Shown: positions 24,606 to 35,251, counted from the first letter of the stretch. The stretch: 41,594 nucleotides of DNA from Phocaeicola sp. (GCA_029257865.1 JARIAN010000010.1:1-41594); one strand, 5' to 3'. Translations and numbers: made by a program. Notes: generated from the letters alone by a model not told the origin.

Positions 24606-25460
24606 TTAATAATATATTATATCTTTATTTTCCGAAGCGTCATCATACAAATCGTTCTTCATCCTATTGATGAAATCCACCCGCTTCAGATTGATTAGTA
24701 TTTCCTTTATTTCATTTTTTGCAAACTCCAAAGGAAGCAATTCTCCTTTAGAAAGATATTTTTCTACATGCAGCAAATAACAAAATGCCGTATCACGCAC
24801 CTCCACATTTCTATTATGGTCTAAATAATCAGGATTCACATCAAGTTCTTTCAAAGGAAAGCGCGATAATATATCAGTTGCCGATTGCCATCTGTCATAA
24901 AAATAATCATAGCTCACCGCATTACCAATACAAAACTTCTCTAACTTGTCCAAAGCGTCTTGGGTATTCTTCTTATACCAAATACAGACTTGCGGTAAAC
25001 GCGAAGCTGTTAAAGGAATCTTCAAAAACAAGCCCTGCACATAAGGATGCTCTGCACGAAACAGATTGCTATTTTTATTATAGTAGTCCTCTATCTCCAC
25101 TTCTGTAATTTCCTCACCTACCTGTTGCCTAACCAACTCATCTTGAAAAAGATGGGTTATCAAAGTACGGCGATAAGCATTTACCAACTCTTCTATCTTA
25201 GCATTATCTGGCACATTGCCTTCAGCCTTACGAAAAAGAAGTGCATCTTCCACCCAATTACGAATATATTTTTGGGCAAACCGAATACTGTCTTCTCCAT
25301 GTAGACCGACCGGCATAACTAGCCTTAAATCTTCCTGATACAAAAAATCCTTGTCTACTTGAACTAAAGGATGACGCCCTCCATGGTCTACCACAGAATT
25401 ACATCCTCCAACAAGCAAAGAAAGTACCATTATGAATATCAAGTTACCTGTATAGTTCAT
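24606..25460 (-). CDS. SurA N-terminal-like lipoprotein without parvulin domain
   Basis: A 284-aa probable lipoprotein: the leader ends in the lipobox LVGGC, so it should be lipid-anchored at Cys19-20. The mature part resembles SurA/trigger-factor-type chaperone helices: SIRFAQKYIRNWVEDALLFRKA, LVNAYRRTLITHLFQDELVRQ, and EEITEVEIEDYYNKNSNLF. The typical RHILV and GGxGGF parvulin motifs are absent, so isomerase activity is unlikely. It lies between two SurA-like genes (3 bp from the downstream one, 35 bp from the upstream one) and probably works with them. Confidence 0.75.
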   Translation of the reverse strand: MNYTGNLIFIMVLSLLVGGCNSVVDHGGRHPLVQVDKDFLYQEDLRLVMPVGLHGEDSIRFAQKYIRNWVEDALLFRKAEGNVPDNAKIEELVNAYRRTLITHLFQDELVRQQVGEEITEVEIEDYYNKNSNLFRAEHPYVQGLFLKIPLTASRLPQVCIWYKKNTQDALDKLEKFCIGNAVSYDYFYDRWQSATDILSRFPLKELDVNPDYLDHNRNVEVRDTAFCYLLHVEKYLSKGELLPLEFAKNEIKEILINLKRVDFINRMKNDLYDDASENKDIIYY

Positions 25461-25495
25461 TTGCTATCAATTAGTGAACGAAGATACACTAATAA

Positions 25496-26725
25496 TTAAT
25501 TACTAGCGCTATAATTAACTGTTTTTAAAACCTTTGAATCAAAATCCAACTGAAAACGCTGTTTCAAGTTCTGTAGCAACTGCTCTTGCAGCATTTTTTG
25601 ATAATCCTCAAGCACTTCTGAGTACACATCCTGATAGTTCTCCGGCCCTTTATCCAAACGTTTTCCTATCACAAAGATATAGGGATAATCCAAACGCTCT
25701 GGATATTCCCCACACTTGAATACCAATTTGTCTACATAAGGATTTTTCCCTATTTGAAAAAGACCCATCTGCATCTCTCCTACAATAGCTGAATTGTCTT
25801 TCTTCAACTTGCTAAAAGCATCTGAAAGATTCATAAAGTCCACTTTTTTCAAATACCTTTTAATACGAGAAGCCATTCTTTTGCTTTTACAACATATCAC
25901 AGCCCCTTTAAAATGAGGAAACTCCCAATGATAACGGTCACGATATTTTTGGAAAAATTTCTGTAGAATATCAGGTGTTACCTCTTCTGCTTGTACTTCC
26001 GACACATGATAAGCATCCCAACAAACGGCAAGCAGGCTATCACGAATAGCGGCCAAACGAATTAAATCTTTATTCTTGACTGCTTCTTTCTTCAGTAAGG
26101 CAGACCGGGAAAACGCTTGATTATTCGGGGCATGATGTTTGAGCACCCGGATAATGTGCAAGCCCAATGGAGTATAAAAAGGAACTGACAATTCATTCTC
26201 GGATAAATTATCAATTTTCACGAGCATTTCCTGCAATAAATTTTCTGACGAATAACACCCTTTAGAATAACGACATAGAGGAAAATCAGCAAAAGACTTT
26301 CCACAAGATAATCCGACATATACAGAATCCATATAAGCTTTCGCCTGGACCTCGTCATGTAAACTGGCTTGTTGAGACAAAGGATAATAAAGTTGCTCTA
26401 TCTCTATGAACGATCCAACGACCAACGGTTTTGAAGAAGAAACTAAACGGCCTTTCATATCTTCACCTTGCAATGATTTACACAGCTGCATAAATGATGG
26501 AAGAGTGTCCCATCCCCTAGAACAAGCATCTGCAGCTTTCAATTTCATCAAGACAAACTGATTCCAATTTTCTTCCTTACTCAGCAAAGAAGCAGAAGCC
26601 CCTCTCCCCAACAAATAAGATTCAAATTCGTCATGAATGACATGCTCATCACCCGATGCCAGCAATTGTGCAGGCAACAAGATAAAAGCAACCATAAGTA
26701 AATACAGTTTTTTCAATGATTCCAT
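25496..26725 (-). CDS. Exported SurA-like protein with degenerate parvulin domains
   Basis: A 409-aa exported protein with a signal peptide (residues 4-24, cleaved near LLASG). Helical, charged chaperone-like sequence follows. A parvulin-like segment at about residues 110-205 (IEIEQLYYPLSQQA, FADFPLCRYSKGC, VPFYTPLGLHIIRVLKH) retains the terminal GLHIIRV strand. It lacks a clear catalytic histidine strand and GGxGGF loop. The second half (from WEFPHFKGAVICCKSK) is a still more degenerate copy. The first of the SurA-like series, it starts 24 bp after the guaB-side hairpin. Family assignment is moderately sure, enzymatic activity doubtful. Confidence 0.78.
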   Translation of the reverse strand: MESLKKLYLLMVAFILLPAQLLASGDEHVIHDEFESYLLGRGASASLLSKEENWNQFVLMKLKAADACSRGWDTLPSFMQLCKSLQGEDMKGRLVSSSKPLVVGSFIEIEQLYYPLSQQASLHDEVQAKAYMDSVYVGLSCGKSFADFPLCRYSKGCYSSENLLQEMLVKIDNLSENELSVPFYTPLGLHIIRVLKHHAPNNQAFSRSALLKKEAVKNKDLIRLAAIRDSLLAVCWDAYHVSEVQAEEVTPDILQKFFQKYRDRYHWEFPHFKGAVICCKSKRMASRIKRYLKKVDFMNLSDAFSKLKKDNSAIVGEMQMGLFQIGKNPYVDKLVFKCGEYPERLDYPYIFVIGKRLDKGPENYQDVYSEVLEDYQKMLQEQLLQNLKQRFQLDFDSKVLKTVNYSASN

Positions 26726-26748
26726 TCTTCAAACCTTTTACAAAAATT

Positions 26749-26796
26749 ATGGCAAAGAATCGATAGTTGTGTACACACCTACCGACTCTTCGCCAT
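26749..26796 (-). terminator. Strong hairpin between guaB and the foldase genes (terminator/attenuator)
   Basis: On the minus strand the arm at 26796-26779 pairs with the arm at 26766-26749 over 18 consecutive positions, three of them G-U. Inside, TGTGTACACA can add about three more pairs with a GUAC tetraloop. An AATTTTTG tail follows directly. On the plus strand the same three positions would be A-C mismatches, so the structure fits minus-strand RNA only. It lies 41 bp after guaB and 23 bp before the next start codon. Confidence 0.8.
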
Positions 26797-26837
26797 GACT
26801 TGAATTTTATTGAATTATCAATGATGATAACATCCAA

Positions 26838-28319
<1,482 letters not shown>

Positions 28320-28345
28320 TTATGCTTTTAGAATTTTATTGCGTG

Positions 28346-28353
28346 CAAATATA
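28346..28353 (-). promoter_or_regulatory. guaB promoter -7 box
   Basis: Minus-strand TATATTTG matches TAnnTTTG, 32 bp before the start codon. The -33 position is weak. Confidence 0.5.
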
Positions 28354-28414
28354 CAAAATTTCAATCGAATCTTCCAGTATGATTAACATCTTTTTTTAAG
28401 AAAAATCTATTTAC

Positions 28415-28449
28415 AAAAAAAGCGGAACAATAAACCTTACTGCTCCGCT
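28415..28449 (-). terminator. Terminator after recQ
   Basis: AGCGGAACA (28421-28429) pairs with TGCTCCGCT (28441-28449) with one wobble and an 11-nt loop. On the minus strand a run of seven T residues follows directly. It is 26 bp after the recQ stop. Confidence 0.85.
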
Positions 28450-28474
28450 TCTATAACTTGATAAAAACATTCTA

Positions 28475-30658
28475 CTAGTTAGCCATTTCTGAAATAAACT
28501 TAATGCGTACCAGACGAACCTCTTCTTCTGTATAGTCATCGCCCAACTCATCCATTGCATCATCAATCTTGTCTGTTGTAGACTCCTTGAAATAATCATA
28601 AATATCAAGCATATGATCTTCATCCATCACATCTTCCAAGAAATAATCAATATTCAGTTTTGTACCAGAATATACAATAGCCTCTATCTCATCCAAGAGT
28701 TCGCCAAATTCAATACCTTTAGCTACTGCAATATCATCCAATGCCACCTTGCGGTCAATACTTTGAATAATGGCAACCTTCAGTTTTGATTTATTTGCAA
28801 CTGTGCGCACACGCAAATCTTCAGGACGATCTATTTCATTTTCTTCACAATGTTTCTTGATTAAATCACAAAAACCTTGTCCGTATCGCTTTGCTTTTCC
28901 CGCTCCAACTCCCGGAATATTTTGCAACTCTTCCAAAGTCACCGGATAAATAGTAGCCATCGCCTCCAAAGACGGATCCTGGAATATCACATAAGGTGGT
29001 ACATCCAATTTCTTCGACATCTTCTTACGCAAATCTTTCAACATGGAAAACAATACAGGGTCAACCGCACATGAAGCACCACTTCTCATCGGAGCCTCTT
29101 CTATTTCCTCTTCGTCAAAATCAGCATCCTCTACAATCTTGAATGATTTAGGCTTTTTCAAGAAACTACGTCCCGCTGAAGTAACCTTCAACAAACCATA
29201 ATTCTCTACATCCTTATCTAGATAACCTGCAATGAGAGCTTGGCGAATGACTGCATTCCACAAGCGGTCATCTTCTCCCATGCCAGAGCCAAATACATCC
29301 AATTCCTCATGCTTATGTGCAAGAACTTCCGATGTTTCTTTACCTAAAAGGATATCTATTATATAATCTTGTTTAAAATTTTCTTTTACGGCAATGATTG
29401 TTTCAATCACTGCACACAATGAATCCTGAGCCTCCACTTGTTTTTTCGGATTTAAACAGTTATCACAATTTCCACAATTATCTTCAGTATATTCTTCACC
29501 AAAATAGTGTAATAATATCTTTCTACGGCAAACAGAAGATTCAGCATAAGCTGCTGTTTCCTGCAAAAGTTGCTTACCTATCTCTTGCTCTGAAACAGGT
29601 TTGCCTTGCATAAACTTCTCTAGCTTCTGCAAATCTTTATTGGAATAGAATGTAATACATCTTCCTTCGCCACCATCTCTACCGGCGCGTCCTGTTTCTT
29701 GATAATAGCCTTCCAAACTTTTCGGTACATCATAATGTATCACAAAACGCACATCTGGCTTATCAATGCCCATACCAAAAGCTATTGTAGCTACTATCAC
29801 ATCTACATTCTCTTTCTGAAATGCATCTTGATTTGCATTACGGGTTGCCGAATCCATCCCTGCATGATAAGGACGAGCCTTAATACCATTGGCCTGCAAA
29901 ATTTCAGCTAACTCTTCTACTTTTTTTCGGCTCAAACAATAAATGATGCCGGCCTTATCTGGATTCTGCTTGATAAAACGAATAATCTCTTTATCAACAT
30001 TATTTGTTTTCGGACGCACTTCATAATACAGGTTTTCCCTATTGAAAGAAGACCGGAACTCCACAGCATCTACCATGCCTAAATTTTTCTGAATATCCAT
30101 TTTCACCTTAGGAGTGGCTGTAGCCGTCAATGCTATAACCGGAGCCTTTCCTATTTCATTAATAATTGGTCGAATACGACGATATTCAGGTCTAAAGTCA
30201 TGTCCCCATTCAGAAATACAATGCGCCTCATCAATGGCATAAAAAGAGATTTTTATACTCTTCAGAAAATCTACATTTTCCTCCTTTGTCAAAGATTCAG
30301 GAGCCACATACAACAATTTTGTTTTTCCACTCTTTATATCAGATTTCACCTGATCTATAGCGGCCTTGGTCAACGACGAATTGATAAAATGCGCCACTCC
30401 ATCTTCTTCGCTGAAGTTTCGCATAGCATCCACTTGATTTTTCATCAAGGCTATCAATGGAGAAATCACGATAGCAGTTCCTTCCATCAGCAATGAAGGT
30501 AACTGATAACAAAGTGATTTTCCCCCACCCGTAGGCATTAACACAAAAGTATCTTTCCCTGCAAGTAAACTACGAATGATAGCCTCTTGATTTCCCTTAA
30601 AGGAATCAAAGCCAAAATACTTTTTCAATTGTTCCGTTAAATTGATTTGATCCGCCAT
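28475..30658 (-). CDS. recQ: ATP-dependent DNA helicase RecQ
   Basis: 3'-5' DNA helicase for recombination and replication-fork repair. Helicase motifs are visible: Walker A MPTGGGKSLCYQLP (residues 41-54), DEAH (143-146) with ISEWGHDFRPEYRR, TATATP, IIYCLSRKKVEEL, and the motif VI segment YQETGRAGRDG. The RecQ zinc-binding domain is CRRKILLHYFGEEYTEDNCGNCDNC, a winged-helix follows, and an HRDC domain covers about residues 530-610 (PGVGAGKAKRYGQGF). About 110 further residues, rich in acidic amino acids, extend beyond the E. coli enzyme (610 aa). This extension has a helix-turn-helix-like pattern common in Bacteroidota RecQ. Total 727 aa. It lies 152 bp after clpX. Confidence 0.97.
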   Translation of the reverse strand: MADQINLTEQLKKYFGFDSFKGNQEAIIRSLLAGKDTFVLMPTGGGKSLCYQLPSLLMEGTAIVISPLIALMKNQVDAMRNFSEEDGVAHFINSSLTKAAIDQVKSDIKSGKTKLLYVAPESLTKEENVDFLKSIKISFYAIDEAHCISEWGHDFRPEYRRIRPIINEIGKAPVIALTATATPKVKMDIQKNLGMVDAVEFRSSFNRENLYYEVRPKTNNVDKEIIRFIKQNPDKAGIIYCLSRKKVEELAEILQANGIKARPYHAGMDSATRNANQDAFQKENVDVIVATIAFGMGIDKPDVRFVIHYDVPKSLEGYYQETGRAGRDGGEGRCITFYSNKDLQKLEKFMQGKPVSEQEIGKQLLQETAAYAESSVCRRKILLHYFGEEYTEDNCGNCDNCLNPKKQVEAQDSLCAVIETIIAVKENFKQDYIIDILLGKETSEVLAHKHEELDVFGSGMGEDDRLWNAVIRQALIAGYLDKDVENYGLLKVTSAGRSFLKKPKSFKIVEDADFDEEEIEEAPMRSGASCAVDPVLFSMLKDLRKKMSKKLDVPPYVIFQDPSLEAMATIYPVTLEELQNIPGVGAGKAKRYGQGFCDLIKKHCEENEIDRPEDLRVRTVANKSKLKVAIIQSIDRKVALDDIAVAKGIEFGELLDEIEAIVYSGTKLNIDYFLEDVMDEDHMLDIYDYFKESTTDKIDDAMDELGDDYTEEEVRLVRIKFISEMAN

Positions 30659-30810
30659 TGTCCTTAATTATTTTAGTGATTCTCTAGATTCGACAAAGAT
30701 GTATATTCCCTAAATTCCAGATATAACAAAGTTATAAACAACTTTTGATATTACACAAAATTTTCAGAAAATATTTTACCGAAGACATCTATTCCCACAC
30801 TTAAATTTCA

Positions 30811-32055
30811 TTATGCCATCTGTAGGCGAGACAAATTAGTTTTATCCATCTGCTCTTGTGCATACTTCAATGTCACTGTCAACATATCTCTTGGATGAGA
30901 AGGTACCTCAAACATCATATCCATCATAATACTTTCCACAATAGACCGAAGTCCACGTGCACCCAACTTATATTCTACAGCCTTATCTACAATATACTCC
31001 AATGCTTCTGGCTGAAATTCCAACTTCACCCCATCCATTTCAAACAACTTAATATACTGTTTGATAATTGAATTTTTAGGCTCAGTAAGAATATTACGCA
31101 ATGCAGTTCTATCCAGTGGATTCAAATAAGTCAAAACCGGAAGACGACCAATAATTTCAGGTATCAGCCCAAAAGATTTCAAATCTTGAGGAGCAATATA
31201 CTGCATCAAATTATTACGGTCTACTTTTACTGTCTCTTTAGCTGCACTATATCCAACAATATTTGTATTCAATCGCTGAGCAATTTTACGCTCAATACCA
31301 TCAAAAGCTCCACCACAAATAAACAATATGTTTTTGGTGTTGACTGGAATCATCTTCTGATCAGGATGCTTACGCCCTCCCTGGGGTGGAACATTCACAA
31401 TCGAACCTTCCAGCAACTTCAACAAACCTTGCTGAACTCCCTCACCACTGACATCACGTGTAATAGAAGGGTTATCTCCTTTGCGAGCTATCTTGTCTAT
31501 TTCATCAATAAAAACAATACCACGTTCAGCTTCCGGCACATTATAATCGGCGGCTTGCAGCAATCGGGTCAAAATACTTTCTATATCCTCTCCCACGTAT
31601 CCAGCTTCTGTCAGCACCGTCGCATCGACAATTGTAAATGGTACGTGAAGAAGTTTAGCTATTGTTCTTGCAAGTAAAGTCTTTCCGGTACCAGTACTAC
31701 CCACCATGATAATATTTGATTTTTCAATCTCCACATCATCTTTTCCTGTAGACTGAAGCAAACGCTTGTAATGATTATAAACAGCTACCGATAAATAACG
31801 CTTGGCATCGTCTTGACCGATTACATACAAATCCAGAAATTCCTTTATGTCTTTAGGTCGAGGCAGTTCAGAAAGGTTCAGATTACCAGCCTTATTCTTT
31901 TGCTGCATTGCTTCCTTGACAATTTCATGAGCTTGTTCGGAGCAACTGTCACAAATGCAACCATTAACCCCCGTAATCAAGAAACCCACTTCATCTTCCG
32001 TACGGCCGCAAAAACTGCAACGCCTCTTACTTTTTTTAGTTGTTTTCTCTTCCAA
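30811..32055 (-). CDS. clpX: ATP-dependent Clp protease ATPase subunit ClpX
   Basis: AAA+ unfoldase that feeds substrates to ClpP. The N-terminal zinc-binding domain (C13, C16, C35, C38 in [10 protein letters not shown] and CICDSC) is followed by Walker A GSTGTGKT, Walker [11 protein letters not shown], sensor and pore-loop regions, and GARGLRSI. I place the start at a TTG (32053-32055), giving [13 protein letters not shown] and 414 aa. This matches the length and N-terminus (M[13 protein letters not shown]) I recall from other Bacteroides ClpX. An ATG at 32127 is in frame, but it would add 24 residues with no homology and overlap clpP by 35 bp. It is the usual clpP-clpX order. Confidence 0.95.
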   Translation of the reverse strand: MEEKTTKKSKRRCSFCGRTEDEVGFLITGVNGCICDSCSEQAHEIVKEAMQQKNKAGNLNLSELPRPKDIKEFLDLYVIGQDDAKRYLSVAVYNHYKRLLQSTGKDDVEIEKSNIIMVGSTGTGKTLLARTIAKLLHVPFTIVDATVLTEAGYVGEDIESILTRLLQAADYNVPEAERGIVFIDEIDKIARKGDNPSITRDVSGEGVQQGLLKLLEGSIVNVPPQGGRKHPDQKMIPVNTKNILFICGGAFDGIERKIAQRLNTNIVGYSAAKETVKVDRNNLMQYIAPQDLKSFGLIPEIIGRLPVLTYLNPLDRTALRNILTEPKNSIIKQYIKLFEMDGVKLEFQPEALEYIVDKAVEYKLGARGLRSIVESIMMDMMFEVPSHPRDMLTVTLKYAQEQMDKTNLSRLQMA

Positions 32056-32092
32056 AGTAATAAAATCTTTTAATTCTACACTAACACTTCTC

Positions 32093-32770
32093 TTAACGCA
32101 AAGTCTTGCGTGAAAGGACTTCGTCAATCATACCGTATTCTTTAGCCTCATTAGCAGTCATCCAGTAATCCCTGTCAGAATCTGCCCAAACTTTATCAAA
32201 CTCTGTATGAGAATGTTCAGCGATAATCGAATAAAGTTCTTTCTTCAACTTCTGTATTTCACGAGCGGTAATTTCAATATCAGAAGCCTGACCTTGCGCG
32301 CCACCCATTGGCTGATGAATCATAACTCTTGAATGAGTCAGAGCAGAACGCTTTCCTTCTGCACCTGCAACCAACAATACAGCCGCCATAGAAGCAGCAA
32401 TACCCGTACACATTGTAGCCACATCACTGCTTATAAACTGCATCGTATCATATATACCCAAACCAGCATATACCGACCCGCCTGGAGAATTGATATAAAT
32501 AGAAATATCTTTTTCCGAATCTACAGAATCCAAATAAAGCAACTGAGCCTGAAGCGTATTTGCCGTATAATCATTGATTTCTGTACCCAAGAAAATAATA
32601 CGATCCATCATCAGTCGAGAAAATACATCCAGCTGAGTCACATTCAACTGGCGTTCCTCCAGAATATAAGGATTTAAATAGCCAGCTTGCGATTTAATCA
32701 CATCGTCAAGCGCCATACTACTCATACCCAAATGCTTTGTAGCATATTTTTTAAAATCATTCATCATCAA
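32093..32770 (-). CDS. clpP: ATP-dependent Clp protease proteolytic subunit ClpP
   Basis: Serine protease of the ClpXP complex in the cytoplasm. The catalytic triad fits: Ser127 in GIAASMAAVLL, His152 in RVMIHQPMGG, and an Asp in the ADSDRDYWMTANEAKEYG segment near residue 200. The GGxGxGIYD loop is SPGGSVYAGLGIYD. Length 225 aa, with an N-terminal extension (MMMNDFKKYATKHLG) typical of Bacteroidales. The first or third Met may be the actual start. It lies 159 bp after tig and 37 bp before the proposed clpX start, and has its own promoter-like region. Confidence 0.98.
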   Translation of the reverse strand: MMMNDFKKYATKHLGMSSMALDDVIKSQAGYLNPYILEERQLNVTQLDVFSRLMMDRIIFLGTEINDYTANTLQAQLLYLDSVDSEKDISIYINSPGGSVYAGLGIYDTMQFISSDVATMCTGIAASMAAVLLVAGAEGKRSALTHSRVMIHQPMGGAQGQASDIEITAREIQKLKKELYSIIAEHSHTEFDKVWADSDRDYWMTANEAKEYGMIDEVLSRKTLR

Positions 32771-32830
32771 ATTATTCTTTAAAAAAACATTAAAAAAGAG
32801 AAGTTCTTAACCAAGTCCCTTCCCAATAGG

Positions 32831-32853
32831 CAAAAGTACAAAACCTTTTGTAC
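32831..32853 (-). promoter_or_regulatory. clpP promoter -7 box overlapping an inverted repeat
   Basis: Minus-strand TACTTTTG (32831-32838) matches TAnnTTTG. Directly upstream and overlapping it, GTACAAAACCTTTTGTAC (32836-32853) is a perfect 8-bp inverted repeat with a 2-nt centre. This is a plausible operator for heat-shock or other control of clpPX; no clear -33 TTTG is at 20 bp. Confidence 0.5.
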
Positions 32854-32929
32854 ATCGGGAACCAACCGAGTCAAAAACCTCTCTCTTTGCTCATTTCAGC
32901 AAACAAATCCAGCCTAAGCCTTCAACGTA

Positions 32930-34276
32930 TTACTGAAACATTTTATTGAATTCTTCTGCTGATACAGCCTTATGATTCAAGGTTACCTGTCCTTTCAACA
33001 CTTCAGACAATTTAGCTTCTACTACACGGTTAACCAAAGCTTCAACGCTTTCACGCTTCTTCAACATTTCCTTAGAGTAGTTTTCCAGCAATTCTTCTGG
33101 AACATTGATCATACCATACTGAGCGAACTGAGCACGAGTAGCGTTCTTAGCCATATCAGTGATATCAGACTGTTCTACTTTGATTTCGTTTGCAGCAACC
33201 AATTTTTCCTTAATCAAATGCCAAGTCAATTCTTCGATGCTCTTATCATAATGTTCTGCAACGAACTCTTCACCTTTTTCTTTGTTGTTTTCCAACATGA
33301 TACGTTTCATCAAATCATCTGCAAATTCCAGTTTTCCGATTTTACCTACCAAGTAATTACGAACATCAATCAAGAATTTATAGTCGCTGTCTGCTACAAA
33401 CTGTTCAGCGATAGTAGCCTTAATCTGAGCACGGAACTCTTCTTCGTTAGAAGCTTTTCCTTCACCCAAAACCTGGTCGAACAATTCCTGGTTCAATTCA
33501 CCTGGAACCATACGAGTGATTTCTTCTACCTGGAAACTGAAATTACCACTATGAGCAGCTACTTCTTCTTTCTGCAATTTCAACAAAGAAGCCAATTCTG
33601 CCTCATTGTTATCAAAAGCAACTGAAGGATTAAATACCAACACTGTGTTTGTCTTAACACCGTTGAAGATTGCCTTCTGGTCGTCATTCTTCATATAAGT
33701 TGGCATCATCACAGCACCTTCTACTTGTACACCACCTTCTTTAGTGTTGCCATTTTCATCCAGCTCTGCCAACAGACCTTTCAACATATCATTTTCCTGA
33801 TATTCGTCTACCTTGTCATATTTGCCAGTACGCTGAGTATACATTTTAACCTGCTGATCAACCATTTCATCTGTTACATCGATATCATAGTAGTCAACAG
33901 TATCATCGTTTGACAGTTCTACATTGAATTCTGGAGCCAAAGCAAGGTCAAATGAGAATTCGAAATTTTCATCTGATTCAAAATTAACATTGTTTTCTTT
34001 TGGCAGTGGAGCGCCCAACATATTTACTTTATTATCACGGATGTATTCACCTACTTTTTCCTGCAACAGTTTGTCAACTTCTTCAATCAATACAGAAACA
34101 CCATACTGTTTTTTAATCAATCCTGCAGGAACCATTCCTTTACGGAATCCAGGCATATTTACTCTCTGACGAAGAGTTTTCAGAGATTTATCTACTTGAG
34201 CTTGATAGTCAGCCTTTTCAATCTGAACTGTAAGCACTGCGCTTACATTGTTTACGTTTTGCAATGAAATATTCAT
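32930..34276 (-). CDS. tig: Trigger factor
   Basis: Ribosome-associated chaperone and peptidylprolyl isomerase. The N-terminal ribosome-binding motif GFRKGMVP is present (family GFRxGxxP). The N-terminal domain covers about residues 1-115. The central FKBP-like region (about 150-245) is weakly conserved: VQVEGAVMMPTYM and ILVFNPSVAFDNNE lack a typical FKBP core, so isomerase activity is uncertain. The C-terminal helical arms carry VADSDYKFLIDVRNYLV and many charged helices. Length 448 aa. The codon use and frame are uninterrupted. It leads the tig-clpP-clpX-recQ string and has an ideal promoter 57 bp upstream. Confidence 0.96.
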   Translation of the reverse strand: MNISLQNVNNVSAVLTVQIEKADYQAQVDKSLKTLRQRVNMPGFRKGMVPAGLIKKQYGVSVLIEEVDKLLQEKVGEYIRDNKVNMLGAPLPKENNVNFESDENFEFSFDLALAPEFNVELSNDDTVDYYDIDVTDEMVDQQVKMYTQRTGKYDKVDEYQENDMLKGLLAELDENGNTKEGGVQVEGAVMMPTYMKNDDQKAIFNGVKTNTVLVFNPSVAFDNNEAELASLLKLQKEEVAAHSGNFSFQVEEITRMVPGELNQELFDQVLGEGKASNEEEFRAQIKATIAEQFVADSDYKFLIDVRNYLVGKIGKLEFADDLMKRIMLENNKEKGEEFVAEHYDKSIEELTWHLIKEKLVAANEIKVEQSDITDMAKNATRAQFAQYGMINVPEELLENYSKEMLKKRESVEALVNRVVEAKLSEVLKGQVTLNHKAVSAEEFNKMFQ

Positions 34277-34332
34277 TTCCGACTTATTTATTTAATTATT
34301 ACTATATTATTCAATGTATAACAAAGCGGTTG

Positions 34333-34364
34333 CAAAAATAATGTTTAATCTTACAAATACCAAA
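34333..34364 (-). promoter_or_regulatory. tig promoter
   Basis: Minus-strand TATTTTTG (34333-34340) with TTTG (34361-34364) exactly 20 bp upstream. Both elements match the Bacteroidota consensus. Confidence 0.75.
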
Positions 34365-34414
34365 CAGACAAAGTTTTTTTTCTGCTTGTATAAAAGGTCC
34401 GCCCGCCCATTTAT

Positions 34415-35230
34415 CTATTCACGAATGTCACGCGCTTGGAAATCTTTTCGACGTAACACAAAGCTATTGCTCAAATATTTCTCACGCACAATTTGATTCT
34501 CAGCTAATTCTTCAGGAGTACCTTGGAACAATATTTTACCTTCAAATAACAAATAAGCGCGATCTGTAATACTAAGAGTTTCTTGCACATTATGGTCAGT
34601 GATAAGAATTCCAATATTCTTGTCTTTCAACTTCCATACAATATGTTGGATATCTTCCACCGCAATAGGGTCTACACCAGCAAAAGGCTCATCAAGCATG
34701 ATAAACTTAGGGTCAATGGCCAGACATCGCGCAATCTCTGTACGTCGTCTTTCTCCACCAGACAATTGGTCGCCCAAGTTCTTTCTTACTTTCTGCAAAC
34801 GAAACTCTGCGATAAGACTTTCCAATTTCTCTTTCTGATATTCCTTTGAGGTTTTAGTTAGTTCCAACACCGAAGCAATATTATCTTCCACACTCATTTT
34901 ACGAAACACCGAGGCTTCCTGTGCTAGATAGCCGATACCATTCTGTGCACGTTTATACACGGGATAATCCGTTATATCACGATCATTCAGATAAATATGC
35001 CCCTCATTAGGTACAATCAGTCCGGTTGTCATATAAAAAGAGGTAGTCTTTCCGGCACCATTAGGACCTAGCAGACCTACAATTTCCCCCTGCTTTACAT
35101 TGATAGAGACATGGCTTACCACCGTACGTTTACCATATTTCTTTACCAGATTTTCTGTACGAAGCACCATACGCCCGTCCGCAGGCATTTTATTTATCTC
35201 TGTCACGTGCTGATTTTCCAGTTCTACCAT
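34415..35230 (-). CDS. lptB: LPS export ABC transporter ATPase LptB
   Basis: ATPase of the LptBFG complex that extracts lipopolysaccharide from the inner membrane. Walker A GLLGPNGAGKTT, the Q-loop region YLAQEASVFRKMSVEDNI, signature LSGGERRRTEIARCLA and Walker B FIMLDEPFAGVDP are in place. FRKMSVEDNIASVLE and the D-loop AGVDPIAV distinguish LptB from related ATPases. Length 271 aa, with a 20-residue N-terminal extension before MVLRTENLVKKYG. An internal start at M21 would give the compact form. It is divergent to mlaE, with lptF/G not visible in the window. The tail after QGTPEEL is typical. Confidence 0.93.
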   Translation of the reverse strand: MVELENQHVTEINKMPADGRMVLRTENLVKKYGKRTVVSHVSINVKQGEIVGLLGPNGAGKTTSFYMTTGLIVPNEGHIYLNDRDITDYPVYKRAQNGIGYLAQEASVFRKMSVEDNIASVLELTKTSKEYQKEKLESLIAEFRLQKVRKNLGDQLSGGERRRTEIARCLAIDPKFIMLDEPFAGVDPIAVEDIQHIVWKLKDKNIGILITDHNVQETLSITDRAYLLFEGKILFQGTPEELAENQIVREKYLSNSFVLRRKDFQARDIRE

Positions 35231-35251
35231 AATAATTCATTTTACCATCCG

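Noticed and set aside
28877-29074. Small plus-strand ORFs within recQ, guaB, clpX and similar genes
   Set aside because: Each lies wholly inside a long conserved gene on the opposite strand and shows no independent features.
30694-30701. CATCTTTG as a recQ promoter
   Set aside because: One mismatch to TAnnTTTG at a key base and no -33 box at the correct distance; recQ may be read from clpX.
32972-33625. 217-codon plus-strand frame antisense to tig
   Set aside because: The tig frame is complete with a recognisable ribosome-binding motif; the antisense product is a Phe/Gln/Ser-rich shadow.
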